DNA of 64,000 nucleotides from Citrobacter sp. Marseille-Q6884 (GCF_945906775.1 NZ_CAMDRE010000001.1:1364001-1428000); one strand, 5' to 3'. Shown: positions 1-8,216, numbered from the stretch's first letter. Translations and numbers: made by a program. The notes: a model not told the origin generated them from the sequence alone.

Positions 1-462
1 TACGGTGACCTGACACGTCTGGATCCCACGACCGTGACACCTCTGCAGGTTTTTGATGCTGTATGCCACATGCGTACAACGAAGTTACCCGACCCTAAAG
101 TGTATGGTAATGCAGGTAGCTTCTTTAAAAACCCGATTGTAAGCGCGGAAGTGGCGAACGTTCTTCTGTCGCAATGCCCTGGAGCGCCTCATTATCCCCA
201 GGCTGATGGCTCGGTGAAATTGGCCGCAGGCTGGCTTATCGATCAGTGCCAGCTAAAAGGTGTGAGTATGGGGGGCGCAGCCGTACATCAGCAGCAGGCA
301 TTGGTTCTGATCAATGCAAACAATGCGACAAGCAGGGATGTGGTGCAACTTGCACATCATGTACGCCAAAAGGTTGGTGAGAAATTTAATGTCTGGCTTG
401 AGCCAGAGGTTAGGTTTATTGGCCCACAGGGTGAAGTCAATGCCGTGGAGATCATTGCATGA
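1..462 (+). CDS. murB: UDP-N-acetylenolpyruvoylglucosamine reductase MurB, 3' part
   Basis: This is the C-terminal 153 residues of MurB, open at the left edge of the window; the full family protein is about 342 residues. MurB reduces UDP-GlcNAc-enolpyruvate to UDP-MurNAc with NADPH and FAD, a cytoplasmic step of peptidoglycan precursor synthesis. The GNAGSFFKNP block (about 106-135) carries the serine that acts as general acid (Ser229 in E. coli), and the EPEVRFIG block near the C terminus carries the catalytic glutamate. The stop codon overlaps the birA start (ATGA), as in E. coli, so the two are translationally coupled. The identification is near certain; only the N-terminal FAD-binding half is missing. 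Confidence 0.97.
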   Translation, partial: YGDLTRLDPTTVTPLQVFDAVCHMRTTKLPDPKVYGNAGSFFKNPIVSAEVANVLLSQCPGAPHYPQADGSVKLAAGWLIDQCQLKGVSMGGAAVHQQQALVLINANNATSRDVVQLAHHVRQKVGEKFNVWLEPEVRFIGPQGEVNAVEIIA

Positions 463-1421
463 AGGATAATACCGTACCCCTGACGCTAATCTCACTATTA
501 GCAGATGGTGAATTTCATTCAGGCGAACAGCTCGGTGAAACGCTTGGGATGAGTCGTGCGGCCATCAACAAACACGTCCAGACGTTACGCGACTGGGGGG
601 TTGACGTGTTTACTGTTCCAGGTAAAGGATACAGCTTACCTGAACCTATCCAACTGCTGGATTCTTCACTTATTCATTCACAACTGGATGGCGGAAATAT
701 CACCGTTCTTCCTGTCATCGACTCAACTAACCAATATCTGCTGGATCGAATTGGCCAGTTGGAATCAGGTGATGCCTGTGTTGCTGAGTATCAGCAGGCA
801 GGGCGTGGCCGCCGTGGGCGAAAATGGTTTTCGCCGTTTGGCGCCAACCTGTATCTTTCAATGTTCTGGCGTCTGGAGCAGGGACCAGCGGCTGCGATTG
901 GCCTGAGCCTGGTCATTGGCATTGTTATGGCGGAAGTTTTGCGCGACCTTGGAGCGGATAAGGTACGTGTTAAGTGGCCCAACGATCTCTATCTTCTCGA
1001 TCGTAAGCTCGCGGGTATTCTGGTTGAACTCACCGGTAAGACGGGCGACGCGGCGCAAATTGTTATTGGTGCGGGGATTAACCTGTCCATGCGTCGGGTA
1101 GAAGAGAGTGTGGTAAACCAAGGGTGGATTAACCTCCAGGAAGCGGGAATCAATATTGACCGTAATACCCTTGCGGCCCGACTGATCCGGGAATTGCGTG
1201 CTGCGCTAGTGCTGTTTGAGCAAGAGGGATTAGCACCCTATTTATCTCGCTGGAAGACGTTGGATAACTTTATCAATCGACCTGTAAAACTAATTATTGG
1301 GGATAAAGAGATATTTGGTATATCCCGAGGGATTGATACACAAGGCGCACTATTACTTGAACAAGATGGTGTGATAAAGCCATGGATGGGCGGAGAAATA
1401 TCGCTGAGAAGTGCTGAATAA
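459..1421 (+). CDS. birA: Bifunctional biotin-protein ligase / biotin operon repressor BirA
   Basis: The 320-residue protein matches the usual 321-residue family length. It makes biotinyl-5'-AMP and transfers biotin to the AccB lysine; the adenylate-bound dimer represses the bio operon. A winged helix-turn-helix lies at about residues 22-42 (LGMSRAAINKHV). The adenylate-binding loop GRGRRG is at 115-120, and the catalytic KWPND segment at 172-176 is followed by Lys183. The C-terminal SH3-like domain is present. The start overlaps the murB stop by 4 nt. A hairpin shared with the convergent coaA gene follows the stop codon. Confidence 0.98.
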   Translation: MKDNTVPLTLISLLADGEFHSGEQLGETLGMSRAAINKHVQTLRDWGVDVFTVPGKGYSLPEPIQLLDSSLIHSQLDGGNITVLPVIDSTNQYLLDRIGQLESGDACVAEYQQAGRGRRGRKWFSPFGANLYLSMFWRLEQGPAAAIGLSLVIGIVMAEVLRDLGADKVRVKWPNDLYLLDRKLAGILVELTGKTGDAAQIVIGAGINLSMRRVEESVVNQGWINLQEAGINIDRNTLAARLIRELRAALVLFEQEGLAPYLSRWKTLDNFINRPVKLIIGDKEIFGISRGIDTQGALLLEQDGVIKPWMGGEISLRSAE

Positions 1422-1422
1422 T

Positions 1423-1450
1423 AAAAAGGGGAGCCAGAGCTCCCTTTTTT
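1423..1450. terminator. Bidirectional terminator between birA and coaA
   Basis: The arms AAAAGGGGAGC and GCTCCCTTTTTT are separated by a few bases, with A and T runs on the two sides. The hairpin can therefore stop transcription of birA (+) and of the convergent coaA (-), whose stop codon lies at 1453. Confidence 0.85.
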
Positions 1451-1452
1451 AT

Positions 1453-2403
1453 TTATTTCCGTAGTCTGACCTGCTCAACAGCGTGATTGGCGCTTTTCGT
1501 CATAATCAAGCTGGCACGTTCACGAGTTGGTAATATGTTTTGCTTTAAATTCAGCCAGTTAATTTCTTTCCAGAGAGAGGTTGCTGTATTGATGGCCTCA
1601 TCTTCGGACAATTTTGCGTAGTTATGGAAATAAGAGTTGGGGTTGGCAAAAGCCCCCTCACGGAATTTCAGAAAACGGTTGATATACCACGTCTGCAGTA
1701 ATTCCTCAGGCGCATCAACATAAATAGAAAAATCCACAAAGTCAGAAACAAATACATGATGTGGATCGTGAGGGTAATCCATTCCGCTTTGTAATACATT
1801 TAACCCTTCGAGGATTAATATATCCGGTTGCGCGACAGTTTTGTCGCCGTCAGGGATCACATCATAAATAAGGTGTGAATAGACCGGCGCCGTGACGTTT
1901 GGCGCGCCTGACTTGATATCGGAAACGAATTTTACCAGGCGGTGCATATCATAGGACTCGGGGAAGCCTTTCTTCTTCATGAGTCCACGATCTTTCAACA
2001 CCTGGTTGGGGTGAAGAAAACCATCAGTCGTGATCAATTCAACCTTACGATGCTCCGGCCAGCGACTTAACAATGCCTGCAAAACACGTGCAGTTGTACT
2101 CTTACCTACGGCGACACTGCCCGCAATGCTGATGATATAAGGAATGCGTTCGCCGTTGGTGCCTAAAAATTGTTCCAGAACAGCCTGACGACGCAGATTT
2201 GAACTGATGTAAAAATTTAATAAGCGCGACAGGGGCAAATAGATCTCGGCAACTTCTTCCAGCGATAAGTCTTCATTAATGCCTTTCAGACGAGCAATCT
2301 CTTCCTCGGTCAGAGTCATCGGCACGGAATCACGAAGCGCAGCCCACTGGTTGCGATCAAACTGTAGGTAAGGCGTCATTAACGCTTGCTCTTTTATACT
2401 CAT
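1453..2403 (-). CDS. coaA: Pantothenate kinase, type I
   Basis: CoaA phosphorylates pantothenate, the first and rate-limiting step of coenzyme A synthesis, and is feedback-inhibited by CoA. From the MSIKEQ start the protein is 316 residues, the E. coli length; an in-frame ATG two codons upstream (2409) would add Met-Arg. The Walker A motif GSVAVGKST is at about residues 95-103, with Lys101 as the phosphate-binding lysine. The TTDGFLHPN and NFYISSNLRRQ blocks are typical of the prokaryotic PanK-I fold. It is transcribed away from the tRNA-tufB operon and converges on birA. I see no strong Shine-Dalgarno for either start. Confidence 0.97.
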   Translation of the reverse strand: MSIKEQALMTPYLQFDRNQWAALRDSVPMTLTEEEIARLKGINEDLSLEEVAEIYLPLSRLLNFYISSNLRRQAVLEQFLGTNGERIPYIISIAGSVAVGKSTTARVLQALLSRWPEHRKVELITTDGFLHPNQVLKDRGLMKKKGFPESYDMHRLVKFVSDIKSGAPNVTAPVYSHLIYDVIPDGDKTVAQPDILILEGLNVLQSGMDYPHDPHHVFVSDFVDFSIYVDAPEELLQTWYINRFLKFREGAFANPNSYFHNYAKLSEDEAINTATSLWKEINWLNLKQNILPTRERASLIMTKSANHAVEQVRLRK

Positions 2404-2409
2404 ACGCAT

Positions 2410-2750
2410 GGTCTGGCTGTCATTGCTATATCAGGTTAGTGATAAAAAACGAAATCATCCCCGTCACGCAATGGCACGTCACATTTCAGTTAATTTGGAC
2501 AATGGGCAGGAGGGTAACACCAGATTGAGGGGAATAATAAGAAAAAATCATCCCCTGAAAAGCAATGTGACCGGTATTCCACATATAAAAAGATGCGCAT
2601 TCTGTCTCTTGGGGCAGACAGAACGGTGTAAATCACCTCCGGGCAGGAGCGCTGGCGTTGGAAATTTGTGCAGTTCGAGGTGGAAATAGATTATTTATCG
2701 GTCGTATAGCGCAAAATGTGAGCGATAGAACATTTTATGCAATTTTTTAG
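2410..2750. other. Non-coding region upstream of the tRNA-tufB operon
   Basis: No convincing gene is present. The stretch must hold the coaA promoter (leftward) and upstream activating sequence for the stable-RNA promoter at 2751. It contains a perfect 8-bp inverted repeat (TTCTGTCT / AGACAGAA, 2600-2607 and 2616-2623) with no T-run. AT-rich tracts at about 2690-2750 would suit Fis, which is known to activate this operon in E. coli, but I could not assign individual Fis sites with confidence. Confidence 0.5.
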
Positions 2751-2786
2751 TTGCATGAGCACGCAGGTCTCCATAAAATGCGCGCT
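2751..2786 (+). promoter_or_regulatory. Promoter of the thrU-tyrU-glyT-thrT-tufB operon
   Basis: The -35 element TTGCAT (2751-2756), a 17-bp spacer and the -10 element TAAAAT (2774-2779) are followed by a GC-rich discriminator (GCGCGC). That discriminator is the hallmark of stringently controlled stable-RNA promoters. The first tRNA begins at 2794. Confidence 0.85.
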
Positions 2787-2793
2787 ACTTGAT

Positions 2794-2869
<76 letters not shown>

Positions 2870-2877
2870 TCAAGTCC

Positions 2878-2962
<85 letters not shown>

Positions 2963-3019
2963 CTTTCTGGCAGCGTTATCGCCGCCTGAGTTGGTTAAAA
3001 AATTAATCAGCTCGAACAT

Positions 3020-3041
3020 AAAAGAGAGAAATCTCTTTTTT
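3020..3041 (+). other. GAAA-loop hairpin with T-run inside the tRNA operon
   Basis: An 8-bp perfect stem AAAAGAGA / TCTCTTTT closes a GAAA tetraloop and is followed by T residues. It lies in the 114-nt spacer between tyrU and glyT. It is AU-rich, so it is more likely a processing signal or weak attenuator than a strong terminator, because glyT, thrT and tufB lie downstream. Confidence 0.5.
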
Positions 3042-3076
3042 GTTGCAGAAAGAACTGGGTAGCCGAGTTTCAGGAT

Positions 3077-3151
<75 letters not shown>

Positions 3152-3156
3152 GACGT

Positions 3157-3232
3157 GCTGATATGGCTCAGTTGGTAGAGCGCACCCTTGGTAAGGGTGA
3201 GGTCCCCAGTTCGACTCTGGGTATCAGCACCA
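3157..3232 (+). tRNA. thrT: tRNA-Thr (anticodon GGT)
   Basis: This 76-nt tRNA has acceptor stem GCTGATA / TATCAGC, anticodon loop TTGGTAA (GGT) and encoded CCA. It is the last tRNA, 118 nt before the tufB start. Confidence 0.97.
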
Positions 3233-3350
3233 CTTCACTTCTCCTTCCCGTTTCTCTCTGTTTACTTTTAAAAGCATTCAACAGCTCAGGTATATTGCCT
3301 GGTTGATGTGGTGATATCACCGATTTATCCGTGTCTTAGAGGGACAATCG

Positions 3351-4535
3351 ATGTCTAAAGAAAAATTTGAACGTACAAAACCGCACGTTAACGTCGGTAC
3401 TATCGGCCACGTTGACCATGGTAAAACAACGCTGACCGCTGCAATCACTACCGTTCTGGCTAAAACCTACGGTGGTTCTGCTCGTGCATTCGACCAGATC
3501 GATAACGCACCGGAAGAAAAAGCTCGTGGTATCACCATCAACACTTCTCACGTTGAATATGACACCCCGACTCGCCACTACGCGCACGTAGACTGCCCGG
3601 GCCACGCCGACTATGTTAAAAACATGATCACCGGTGCTGCGCAGATGGACGGCGCGATCCTGGTTGTTGCTGCGACTGACGGCCCGATGCCGCAGACTCG
3701 TGAGCACATCCTGCTGGGTCGTCAGGTAGGCGTTCCGTACATCATCGTGTTCCTGAACAAATGCGACATGGTTGATGACGAAGAGCTGCTGGAACTGGTA
3801 GAAATGGAAGTTCGTGAACTTCTGTCTCAGTACGATTTCCCGGGCGACGACACTCCGATCGTTCGTGGTTCTGCTCTGAAAGCGCTGGAAGGCGACGCAG
3901 AGTGGGAAGCGAAAATCATCGAACTGGCTGGCTACCTGGATTCTTACATCCCGGAACCAGAGCGTGCGATTGACAAGCCGTTCCTGCTGCCTATCGAAGA
4001 CGTATTCTCCATCTCCGGTCGTGGTACCGTTGTTACCGGTCGTGTAGAGCGCGGTATCATCAAAGTTGGTGAAGAAGTTGAAATCGTTGGTATCAAAGAC
4101 ACTGCTAAGTCTACCTGTACTGGCGTTGAAATGTTCCGCAAACTGCTGGACGAAGGCCGTGCTGGTGAGAACGTTGGTGTTCTGCTGCGTGGTATCAAAC
4201 GTGAAGAAATCGAACGTGGTCAGGTACTGGCTAAGCCGGGCTCTATCAAGCCGCACACCAAGTTCGAATCTGAAGTGTACATTCTGTCCAAAGACGAAGG
4301 CGGCCGTCATACTCCGTTCTTCAAAGGCTACCGTCCGCAGTTCTACTTCCGTACTACTGACGTGACGGGTACCATCGAACTGCCGGAAGGCGTAGAGATG
4401 GTAATGCCGGGCGACAACATCAAAATGGTTGTTACCCTGATCCACCCGATCGCGATGGACGACGGTCTGCGTTTCGCAATCCGTGAAGGCGGCCGTACTG
4501 TAGGCGCGGGTGTTGTTGCTAAAGTAATGAGCTAA
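3351..4535 (+). CDS. tufB: Elongation factor Tu (tufB copy)
   Basis: The 394-residue GTPase delivers aminoacyl-tRNA to the ribosomal A site. The G1 P-loop GHVDHGKT is at residues 19-26, DCPGH near 81-85 and NKCD near 136-139; domains 2 and 3 follow (VVTGRVERG and the C-terminal GRTVGAGVV). It is cotranscribed with the four upstream tRNAs, as in E. coli, which identifies this copy as tufB; tufA should lie elsewhere with the str operon. The start is preceded by AGAGGGACA. Codon use is strongly biased to preferred codons, as expected for a very abundant protein. Confidence 0.98.
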   Translation: MSKEKFERTKPHVNVGTIGHVDHGKTTLTAAITTVLAKTYGGSARAFDQIDNAPEEKARGITINTSHVEYDTPTRHYAHVDCPGHADYVKNMITGAAQMDGAILVVAATDGPMPQTREHILLGRQVGVPYIIVFLNKCDMVDDEELLELVEMEVRELLSQYDFPGDDTPIVRGSALKALEGDAEWEAKIIELAGYLDSYIPEPERAIDKPFLLPIEDVFSISGRGTVVTGRVERGIIKVGEEVEIVGIKDTAKSTCTGVEMFRKLLDEGRAGENVGVLLRGIKREEIERGQVLAKPGSIKPHTKFESEVYILSKDEGGRHTPFFKGYRPQFYFRTTDVTGTIELPEGVEMVMPGDNIKMVVTLIHPIAMDDGLRFAIREGGRTVGAGVVAKVMS

Positions 4536-4566
4536 TTGCCGATAACATTTGACGCAATGCGCAATA

Positions 4567-4593
4567 AAAGGGCATCATTTGATGCCCTTTTTG
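4567..4593 (+). terminator. tufB terminator
   Basis: A perfect stem AAAGGGCATC / GATGCCCTTT around an ATTT loop is followed by a T-run, 32 nt after the tufB stop. It separates the tRNA-tufB unit from secE-nusG. Confidence 0.9.
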
Positions 4594-4764
4594 CACGCTT
4601 TCGAACCAGAACCTGGCTCATCAGTGATTTTTTTTGTCATAATCATTGCTGAGACAGGCTCTGAAGAGGGCGTTTAGTCCGAAACGCACCCGAGCATTTC
4701 GGTTTGGATCGCCTCGCTTACGCGGGGTGAAAATGTTTGTAGAATACTTCTGACAGGTTGGTTT

Positions 4765-5148
4765 ATGAGTGCGAATACCGAAGCTCAAGGAAGCGGGCGC
4801 GGCCTGGAAGCGATGAAGTGGGTTGTTGTCGCTGTATTGCTGCTTGTCGCTATCGTTGGCAACTACCTCTATCGTGACATGATGTTGCCGCTACGTGCGC
4901 TGGCCGTAGTGATTCTGATTGCCGCAGCGGGTGGTGTCGCGCTGTTGACAACAAAAGGTAAAGCGACTGTTGCTTTTGCCCGTGAAGCGAGAACCGAAGT
5001 CCGTAAGGTCATTTGGCCGACTCGCCAGGAAACATTGCACACCACGCTGATTGTGGCTGCGGTTACCGCAGTAATGTCACTGATCCTGTGGGGACTGGAT
5101 GGTATTCTGGTTCGCCTGGTATCCTTTATCACTGGCCTGAGGTTCTAA
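4765..5148 (+). CDS. secE: Preprotein translocase subunit SecE
   Basis: The 127-residue inner-membrane protein is the SecE subunit of the SecYEG channel and holds the two halves of SecY together. Three hydrophobic segments are visible at about 18-36, 42-62 and 93-112, the enterobacterial three-span form. The conserved amphipathic helix with WPTRQET (84-90) lies before the last span. nusG starts one base after the stop codon, the universal bacterial secE-nusG pairing, so the two are cotranscribed. Confidence 0.97.
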   Translation: MSANTEAQGSGRGLEAMKWVVVAVLLLVAIVGNYLYRDMMLPLRALAVVILIAAAGGVALLTTKGKATVAFAREARTEVRKVIWPTRQETLHTTLIVAAVTAVMSLILWGLDGILVRLVSFITGLRF

Positions 5149-5149
5149 G

Positions 5150-5695
5150 ATGTCTGAAGCCCCTAAAAAGCGCTGGTACGTCGTTCAGGCGTTTTCCGGT
5201 TTTGAAGGCCGCGTAGCTACATCGCTGCGTGAGTATATCAAGTTACAAAATATGGAAGAGCTGTTTGGCGAAGTCATGGTGCCGACCGAAGAAGTGGTCG
5301 AAATCCGTGGTGGCCAGCGTCGCAAAAGCGAACGTAAATTCTTCCCGGGCTACGTACTGGTCCAGATGGTTATGAACGATGCAAGCTGGCACCTGGTACG
5401 CAGTGTTCCGCGTGTGATGGGTTTCATCGGCGGTACTTCTGACCGTCCTGCACCGATCAGCGACAAAGAAGTTGATGCGATCATGAACCGCCTGCAGCAG
5501 GTTGGTGATAAGCCACGTCCGAAAACGATGTTTGAACCGGGTGAAATGGTTCGCGTTAGCGACGGTCCGTTCGCTGACTTTAACGGTGTGGTTGAAGAAG
5601 TGGATTACGAGAAGTCTCGTCTGAAAGTCTCCGTATCTATCTTCGGTCGTGCGACACCGGTTGAGCTGGACTTCGCTCAGGTCGAAAAAGCCTAA
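5150..5695 (+). CDS. nusG: Transcription termination/antitermination factor NusG
   Basis: The 181-residue protein has an N-terminal NGN domain (about 8-118) that binds RNA polymerase clamp and gate, and a C-terminal KOW domain (about 129-160) with FEPGEMVRVSDGPFADFNG. The KOW domain contacts Rho or ribosomal protein S10, coupling transcription to translation or enabling Rho termination; NusG is also part of rRNA antitermination. Length and sequence match the E. coli protein closely. It lies directly behind secE and is followed by a hairpin that overlaps the L11 operon promoter. Confidence 0.98.
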   Translation: MSEAPKKRWYVVQAFSGFEGRVATSLREYIKLQNMEELFGEVMVPTEEVVEIRGGQRRKSERKFFPGYVLVQMVMNDASWHLVRSVPRVMGFIGGTSDRPAPISDKEVDAIMNRLQQVGDKPRPKTMFEPGEMVRVSDGPFADFNGVVEEVDYEKSRLKVSVSIFGRATPVELDFAQVEKA

Positions 5696-5726
5696 CACGT
5701 CGATCAAAAAAGCGGCGATTTAATCG

Positions 5727-5755
5727 TTGCACAAGGCGCGAGATTGGAATACAAT
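5727..5755 (+). promoter_or_regulatory. Promoter of the L11 operon (rplKA)
   Basis: The -35 element TTGCAC (5727-5732), a 17-bp spacer and the -10 element TACAAT (5750-5755) form a strong sigma-70 promoter corresponding to the E. coli L11 promoter. The -10 element lies in and beside the loop of the nusG terminator hairpin. Confidence 0.88.
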
Positions 5756-5771
5756 TTCGCGCCTTTTGTTT
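5733..5771 (+). terminator. nusG terminator overlapping the L11 promoter
   Basis: The arms AAGGCGCGAGATT and AATTTCGCGCCTT (one offset base) are followed by TTGTTTTT. The hairpin occupies the spacer and -10 of the L11 promoter, so the same bases act as terminator RNA for secE-nusG and as promoter DNA for rplK. Confidence 0.8.
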
Positions 5772-5802
5772 TTATGGATACTGTCCGTAAAACGAATTTA
5801 AA

Positions 5803-5850
5803 ACCACGGGGAGCCTCCTTGAGGCGCTATAACCCAACCAGAGGAATTTA
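5803..5850 (+). promoter_or_regulatory. L1 translational operator in the rplK leader
   Basis: The hairpin GCCTC-CTT-GAGGC (5813-5825) with its flanking bases lies just ahead of the rplK Shine-Dalgarno (AGAGGAA, 5840-5846). In E. coli this mRNA element mimics the L1 site on 23S rRNA, and excess L1 binds it to repress L11 and L1 translation. The assignment is by position and sequence similarity. Confidence 0.7.
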
Positions 5851-5852
5851 GA

Positions 5853-6281
5853 ATGGCTAAGAAAGTCCAAGCCTATGTCAAGCTGCAGGTTGCAGCTGGT
5901 ATGGCTAACCCGAGCCCGCCGGTAGGTCCAGCACTGGGTCAACAAGGCGTGAACATCATGGAATTCTGTAAAGCGTTCAACGCAAAAACTGATTCCATGG
6001 AGAAAGGTCTGCCGATCCCGGTTGTTATCACCGTTTATGCTGACCGTTCTTTCACTTTCGTTACCAAAACGCCTCCGGCAGCAGTTCTGCTGAAGAAAGC
6101 GGCTGGTATCAAGTCTGGTTCCGGCAAGCCGAACAAAGACAAAGTGGGTAAAATTTCCCGCGCTCAGCTGCAGGAAATCGCGCAGACCAAAGCTGCCGAC
6201 ATGACTGGTTCCGACATTGAAGCGATGACTCGCTCCATCGAAGGTACTGCACGTTCCATGGGCCTGGTAGTGGAGGACTAA
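5853..6281 (+). CDS. rplK: 50S ribosomal protein L11
   Basis: The 142-residue L11 binds the GTPase-associated centre of 23S rRNA at the base of the L7/L12 stalk and is needed for RelA activation. The N-terminal proline-rich GMANPSPPVGPALGQ (about 17-31) is the thiostrepton-contact region, and the C-terminal half holds the RNA-binding domain. It is the first gene of the L11-L1 operon; rplA starts 3 nt after its stop. Translation is likely controlled by L1 at the leader hairpin at 5813. Confidence 0.98.
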   Translation: MAKKVQAYVKLQVAAGMANPSPPVGPALGQQGVNIMEFCKAFNAKTDSMEKGLPIPVVITVYADRSFTFVTKTPPAAVLLKKAAGIKSGSGKPNKDKVGKISRAQLQEIAQTKAADMTGSDIEAMTRSIEGTARSMGLVVED

Positions 6282-6284
6282 GAA

Positions 6285-6992
6285 ATGGCTAAACTGACCA
6301 AGCGCATGTCCGTGATCCGTGACAAAGTTGATGCTACTAAACAGTACGACATCAACGAAGCTATTGCTCTGCTGAAAGAGCTGGCCACAGCTAAATTCGT
6401 AGAAAGCGTAGACGTTGCCGTTAACCTCGGTATCGACGCTCGTAAATCTGACCAGAACGTACGTGGTGCAACTGTACTGCCGCACGGTACTGGCCGTTCC
6501 GTTCGCGTAGCTGTATTTACCCAGGGCGCAAACGCTGAAGCTGCTAAAGCTGCAGGCGCTGAGCTGGTAGGTATGGAAGATCTGGCTGACCAGATCAAGA
6601 AAGGCGAAATGAACTTCGACGTTGTTATTGCTTCCCCGGATGCAATGCGCGTTGTTGGCCAGCTGGGTCAGGTTCTGGGTCCACGCGGCCTGATGCCAAA
6701 CCCGAAAGTTGGTACTGTAACTCCTAACGTTGCTGAAGCTGTTAAGAACGCTAAAGCGGGTCAGGTTCGTTACCGTAACGACAAAAACGGCATCATCCAC
6801 ACTACCATCGGTAAAGTGGATTTTGACGCTGACAAACTGAAAGAAAACCTGGAAGCTCTGCTGGTTGCGCTGAAAAAAGCGAAACCGACTCAGGCTAAAG
6901 GCGTGTACATCAAGAAAGTTAGCATCTCCACCACCATGGGTGCTGGTGTTGCCGTTGATCAGGCTGGTCTGAGCGCGTCTGCGAACGTCTAA
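6285..6992 (+). CDS. rplA: 50S ribosomal protein L1
   Basis: The 235-residue L1 forms the mobile L1 stalk that moves deacylated tRNA out of the E site, and it is the autogenous translational repressor of its own operon. The sequence is nearly that of E. coli L1, including the domain II block GPRGLMPNPKVGTV. The C terminus ends SASANV rather than the E. coli SASVN, one residue longer. It lies 3 nt behind rplK and is translationally coupled to it. Confidence 0.98.
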   Translation: MAKLTKRMSVIRDKVDATKQYDINEAIALLKELATAKFVESVDVAVNLGIDARKSDQNVRGATVLPHGTGRSVRVAVFTQGANAEAAKAAGAELVGMEDLADQIKKGEMNFDVVIASPDAMRVVGQLGQVLGPRGLMPNPKVGTVTPNVAEAVKNAKAGQVRYRNDKNGIIHTTIGKVDFDADKLKENLEALLVALKKAKPTQAKGVYIKKVSISTTMGAGVAVDQAGLSASANV

Positions 6993-6999
6993 GATTAGC

Positions 7000-7037
7000 T
7001 TTACGTGGGCGGCGAATTTGTCTACAATCTTCGCCCA
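7000..7037 (+). promoter_or_regulatory. Promoter of the rplJL(-rpoBC) unit, inside a hairpin
   Basis: TTTACG (7000-7005), a 17-bp spacer and TACAAT (7023-7028) match the E. coli L10 promoter. The arms CGTGGGCG (7004-7011) and CGCCCACG (about 7032-7039) flank the -10, forming an inverted repeat across the promoter. It lies 8 nt after the rplA stop. Confidence 0.82.
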
Positions 7038-7039
7038 CG

Positions 7040-7286
7040 ATTCTATTAGCTTCGGCCGATAGACAACAGATTTGTTCGTTGGAGCCTGGCCTAATCCAGG
7101 CCTCCGTCGAAGACCGCAGGTGTTTCGTCAGAAACTTAATGCCCTGCGTAGACGGTGACAGAACGCTAAGATTATTTCTGATACTCTGGCTTGTTTCTGC
7201 TCACCGTATTAAGACGCTCTGTCCGTTTGGAAGAGTGAAGTGAGTTCCGGAACATGAGTTCCGGCAAACATCCAGGAGCAAAGCTA
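7040..7286 (+). promoter_or_regulatory. Long L10 leader with autogenous control region
   Basis: About 250 nt of structured leader precede rplJ. In E. coli the L10-(L7/L12)4 complex binds this leader and represses rplJ translation. The segment at about 7081-7145 (GGCCTAATCCAGGCC and neighbours) can form several hairpins. An upstream in-frame ATG at 7254 exists, but the rplJ start is set by AGGAGC at 7274-7279. Confidence 0.65.
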
Positions 7287-7784
7287 ATGGCTTTAAATCT
7301 TCAAGACAAACAAGCGATTGTTGCTGAAGTCAGCGAAGTAGCCAAAGGCGCGCTGTCTGCAGTAGTTGCGGATTCCCGTGGCGTAACTGTAGACAAAATG
7401 ACCGAACTGCGTAAAGCAGGTCGCGAAGCCGGCGTATACATGCGTGTTGTTCGTAACACCCTGCTGCGCCGTGTTGTTGAAGGTACTCAGTTCGAGTGCC
7501 TGAAAGACGCGTTCGTTGGTCCGACCCTGATTGCATATTCTATGGAACACCCGGGCGCTGCTGCTCGTCTGTTCAAAGATTTCGCGAAAGCGAATGCAAA
7601 ATTTGAGGTCAAAGCCGCAGCCTTTGAAGGTGAATTGATCCCGGCATCGCAAATCGATCGCCTGGCAACTCTGCCGACCTACGAAGAAGCAATTGCACGC
7701 CTGATGGCAACCATGAAAGAAGCTTCGGCTGGCAAACTGGTTCGTACTCTGGCTGCTGTACGCGATGCGAAAGAAGCTGCTTAA
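7287..7784 (+). CDS. rplJ: 50S ribosomal protein L10
   Basis: The 165-residue L10 anchors L7/L12 dimers to the ribosome and represses its own leader mRNA as the L10-L7/L12 complex. The start MALNLQDKQ was chosen because it gives the E. coli length and sits 7 nt after AGGAGC; the reading frame is open further upstream but that part would be leader. The N-terminal rRNA-binding domain and the C-terminal helix that binds L7/L12 dimers are both intact. Confidence 0.97.
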   Translation: MALNLQDKQAIVAEVSEVAKGALSAVVADSRGVTVDKMTELRKAGREAGVYMRVVRNTLLRRVVEGTQFECLKDAFVGPTLIAYSMEHPGAAARLFKDFAKANAKFEVKAAAFEGELIPASQIDRLATLPTYEEAIARLMATMKEASAGKLVRTLAAVRDAKEAA

Positions 7785-7850
7785 TCGCAGTTATCTTTAT
7801 CAAGCATCTGCTTACGTATAAACTTATTCTGATTTTCAGGAACAATTTAA

Positions 7851-8216
7851 ATGTCTATCACTAAAGATCAAATCATTGAAGCAGTATCCGCTATGTCTGT
7901 AATGGACGTTGTAGAACTGATCTCTGCAATGGAAGAAAAATTCGGTGTTTCCGCTGCTGCTGCTGTAGCTGTAGCTGCTGGCCCGGTTGAAGCTGCTGAA
8001 GAAAAAACTGAATTCGACGTAATTCTGAAAGCTGCTGGCGCTAACAAAGTTGCTGTAATCAAAGCAGTACGTGGCGCAACTGGCCTGGGTCTGAAAGAAG
8101 CTAAAGACCTGGTAGAATCTGCTCCGGCTGCGCTGAAAGAAGGCGTGAGCAAAGACGACGCAGAAGCACTGAAAAAATCTCTGGAAGAAGCTGGCGCTGA
8201 AGTTGAAGTTAAATAA
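7851..8216 (+). CDS. rplL: 50S ribosomal protein L7/L12
   Basis: The 121-residue acidic stalk protein, present in several copies per ribosome, recruits and activates translational GTPases. The N-terminal dimerisation helices (about 1-33), the Ala/Val/Gly-rich hinge (about 36-52) and the C-terminal globular domain with [30 protein letters not shown] helices are all visible. It lies 66 nt after rplJ. The attenuator downstream reduces read-through into rpoB, which accounts for the excess of L7/L12 over polymerase subunits. Confidence 0.98.

Noticed and set aside
2408..2689. A 93-codon frame between coaA and thrU
   Set aside because: It starts within the coaA 5' end and runs through the promoter region, with no ribosome-binding site and no protein-like composition.
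3336..4445. A 369-codon reading frame antisense to tufB
   Set aside because: Same effect of extreme codon bias in EF-Tu; no start context and no recognisable domain.
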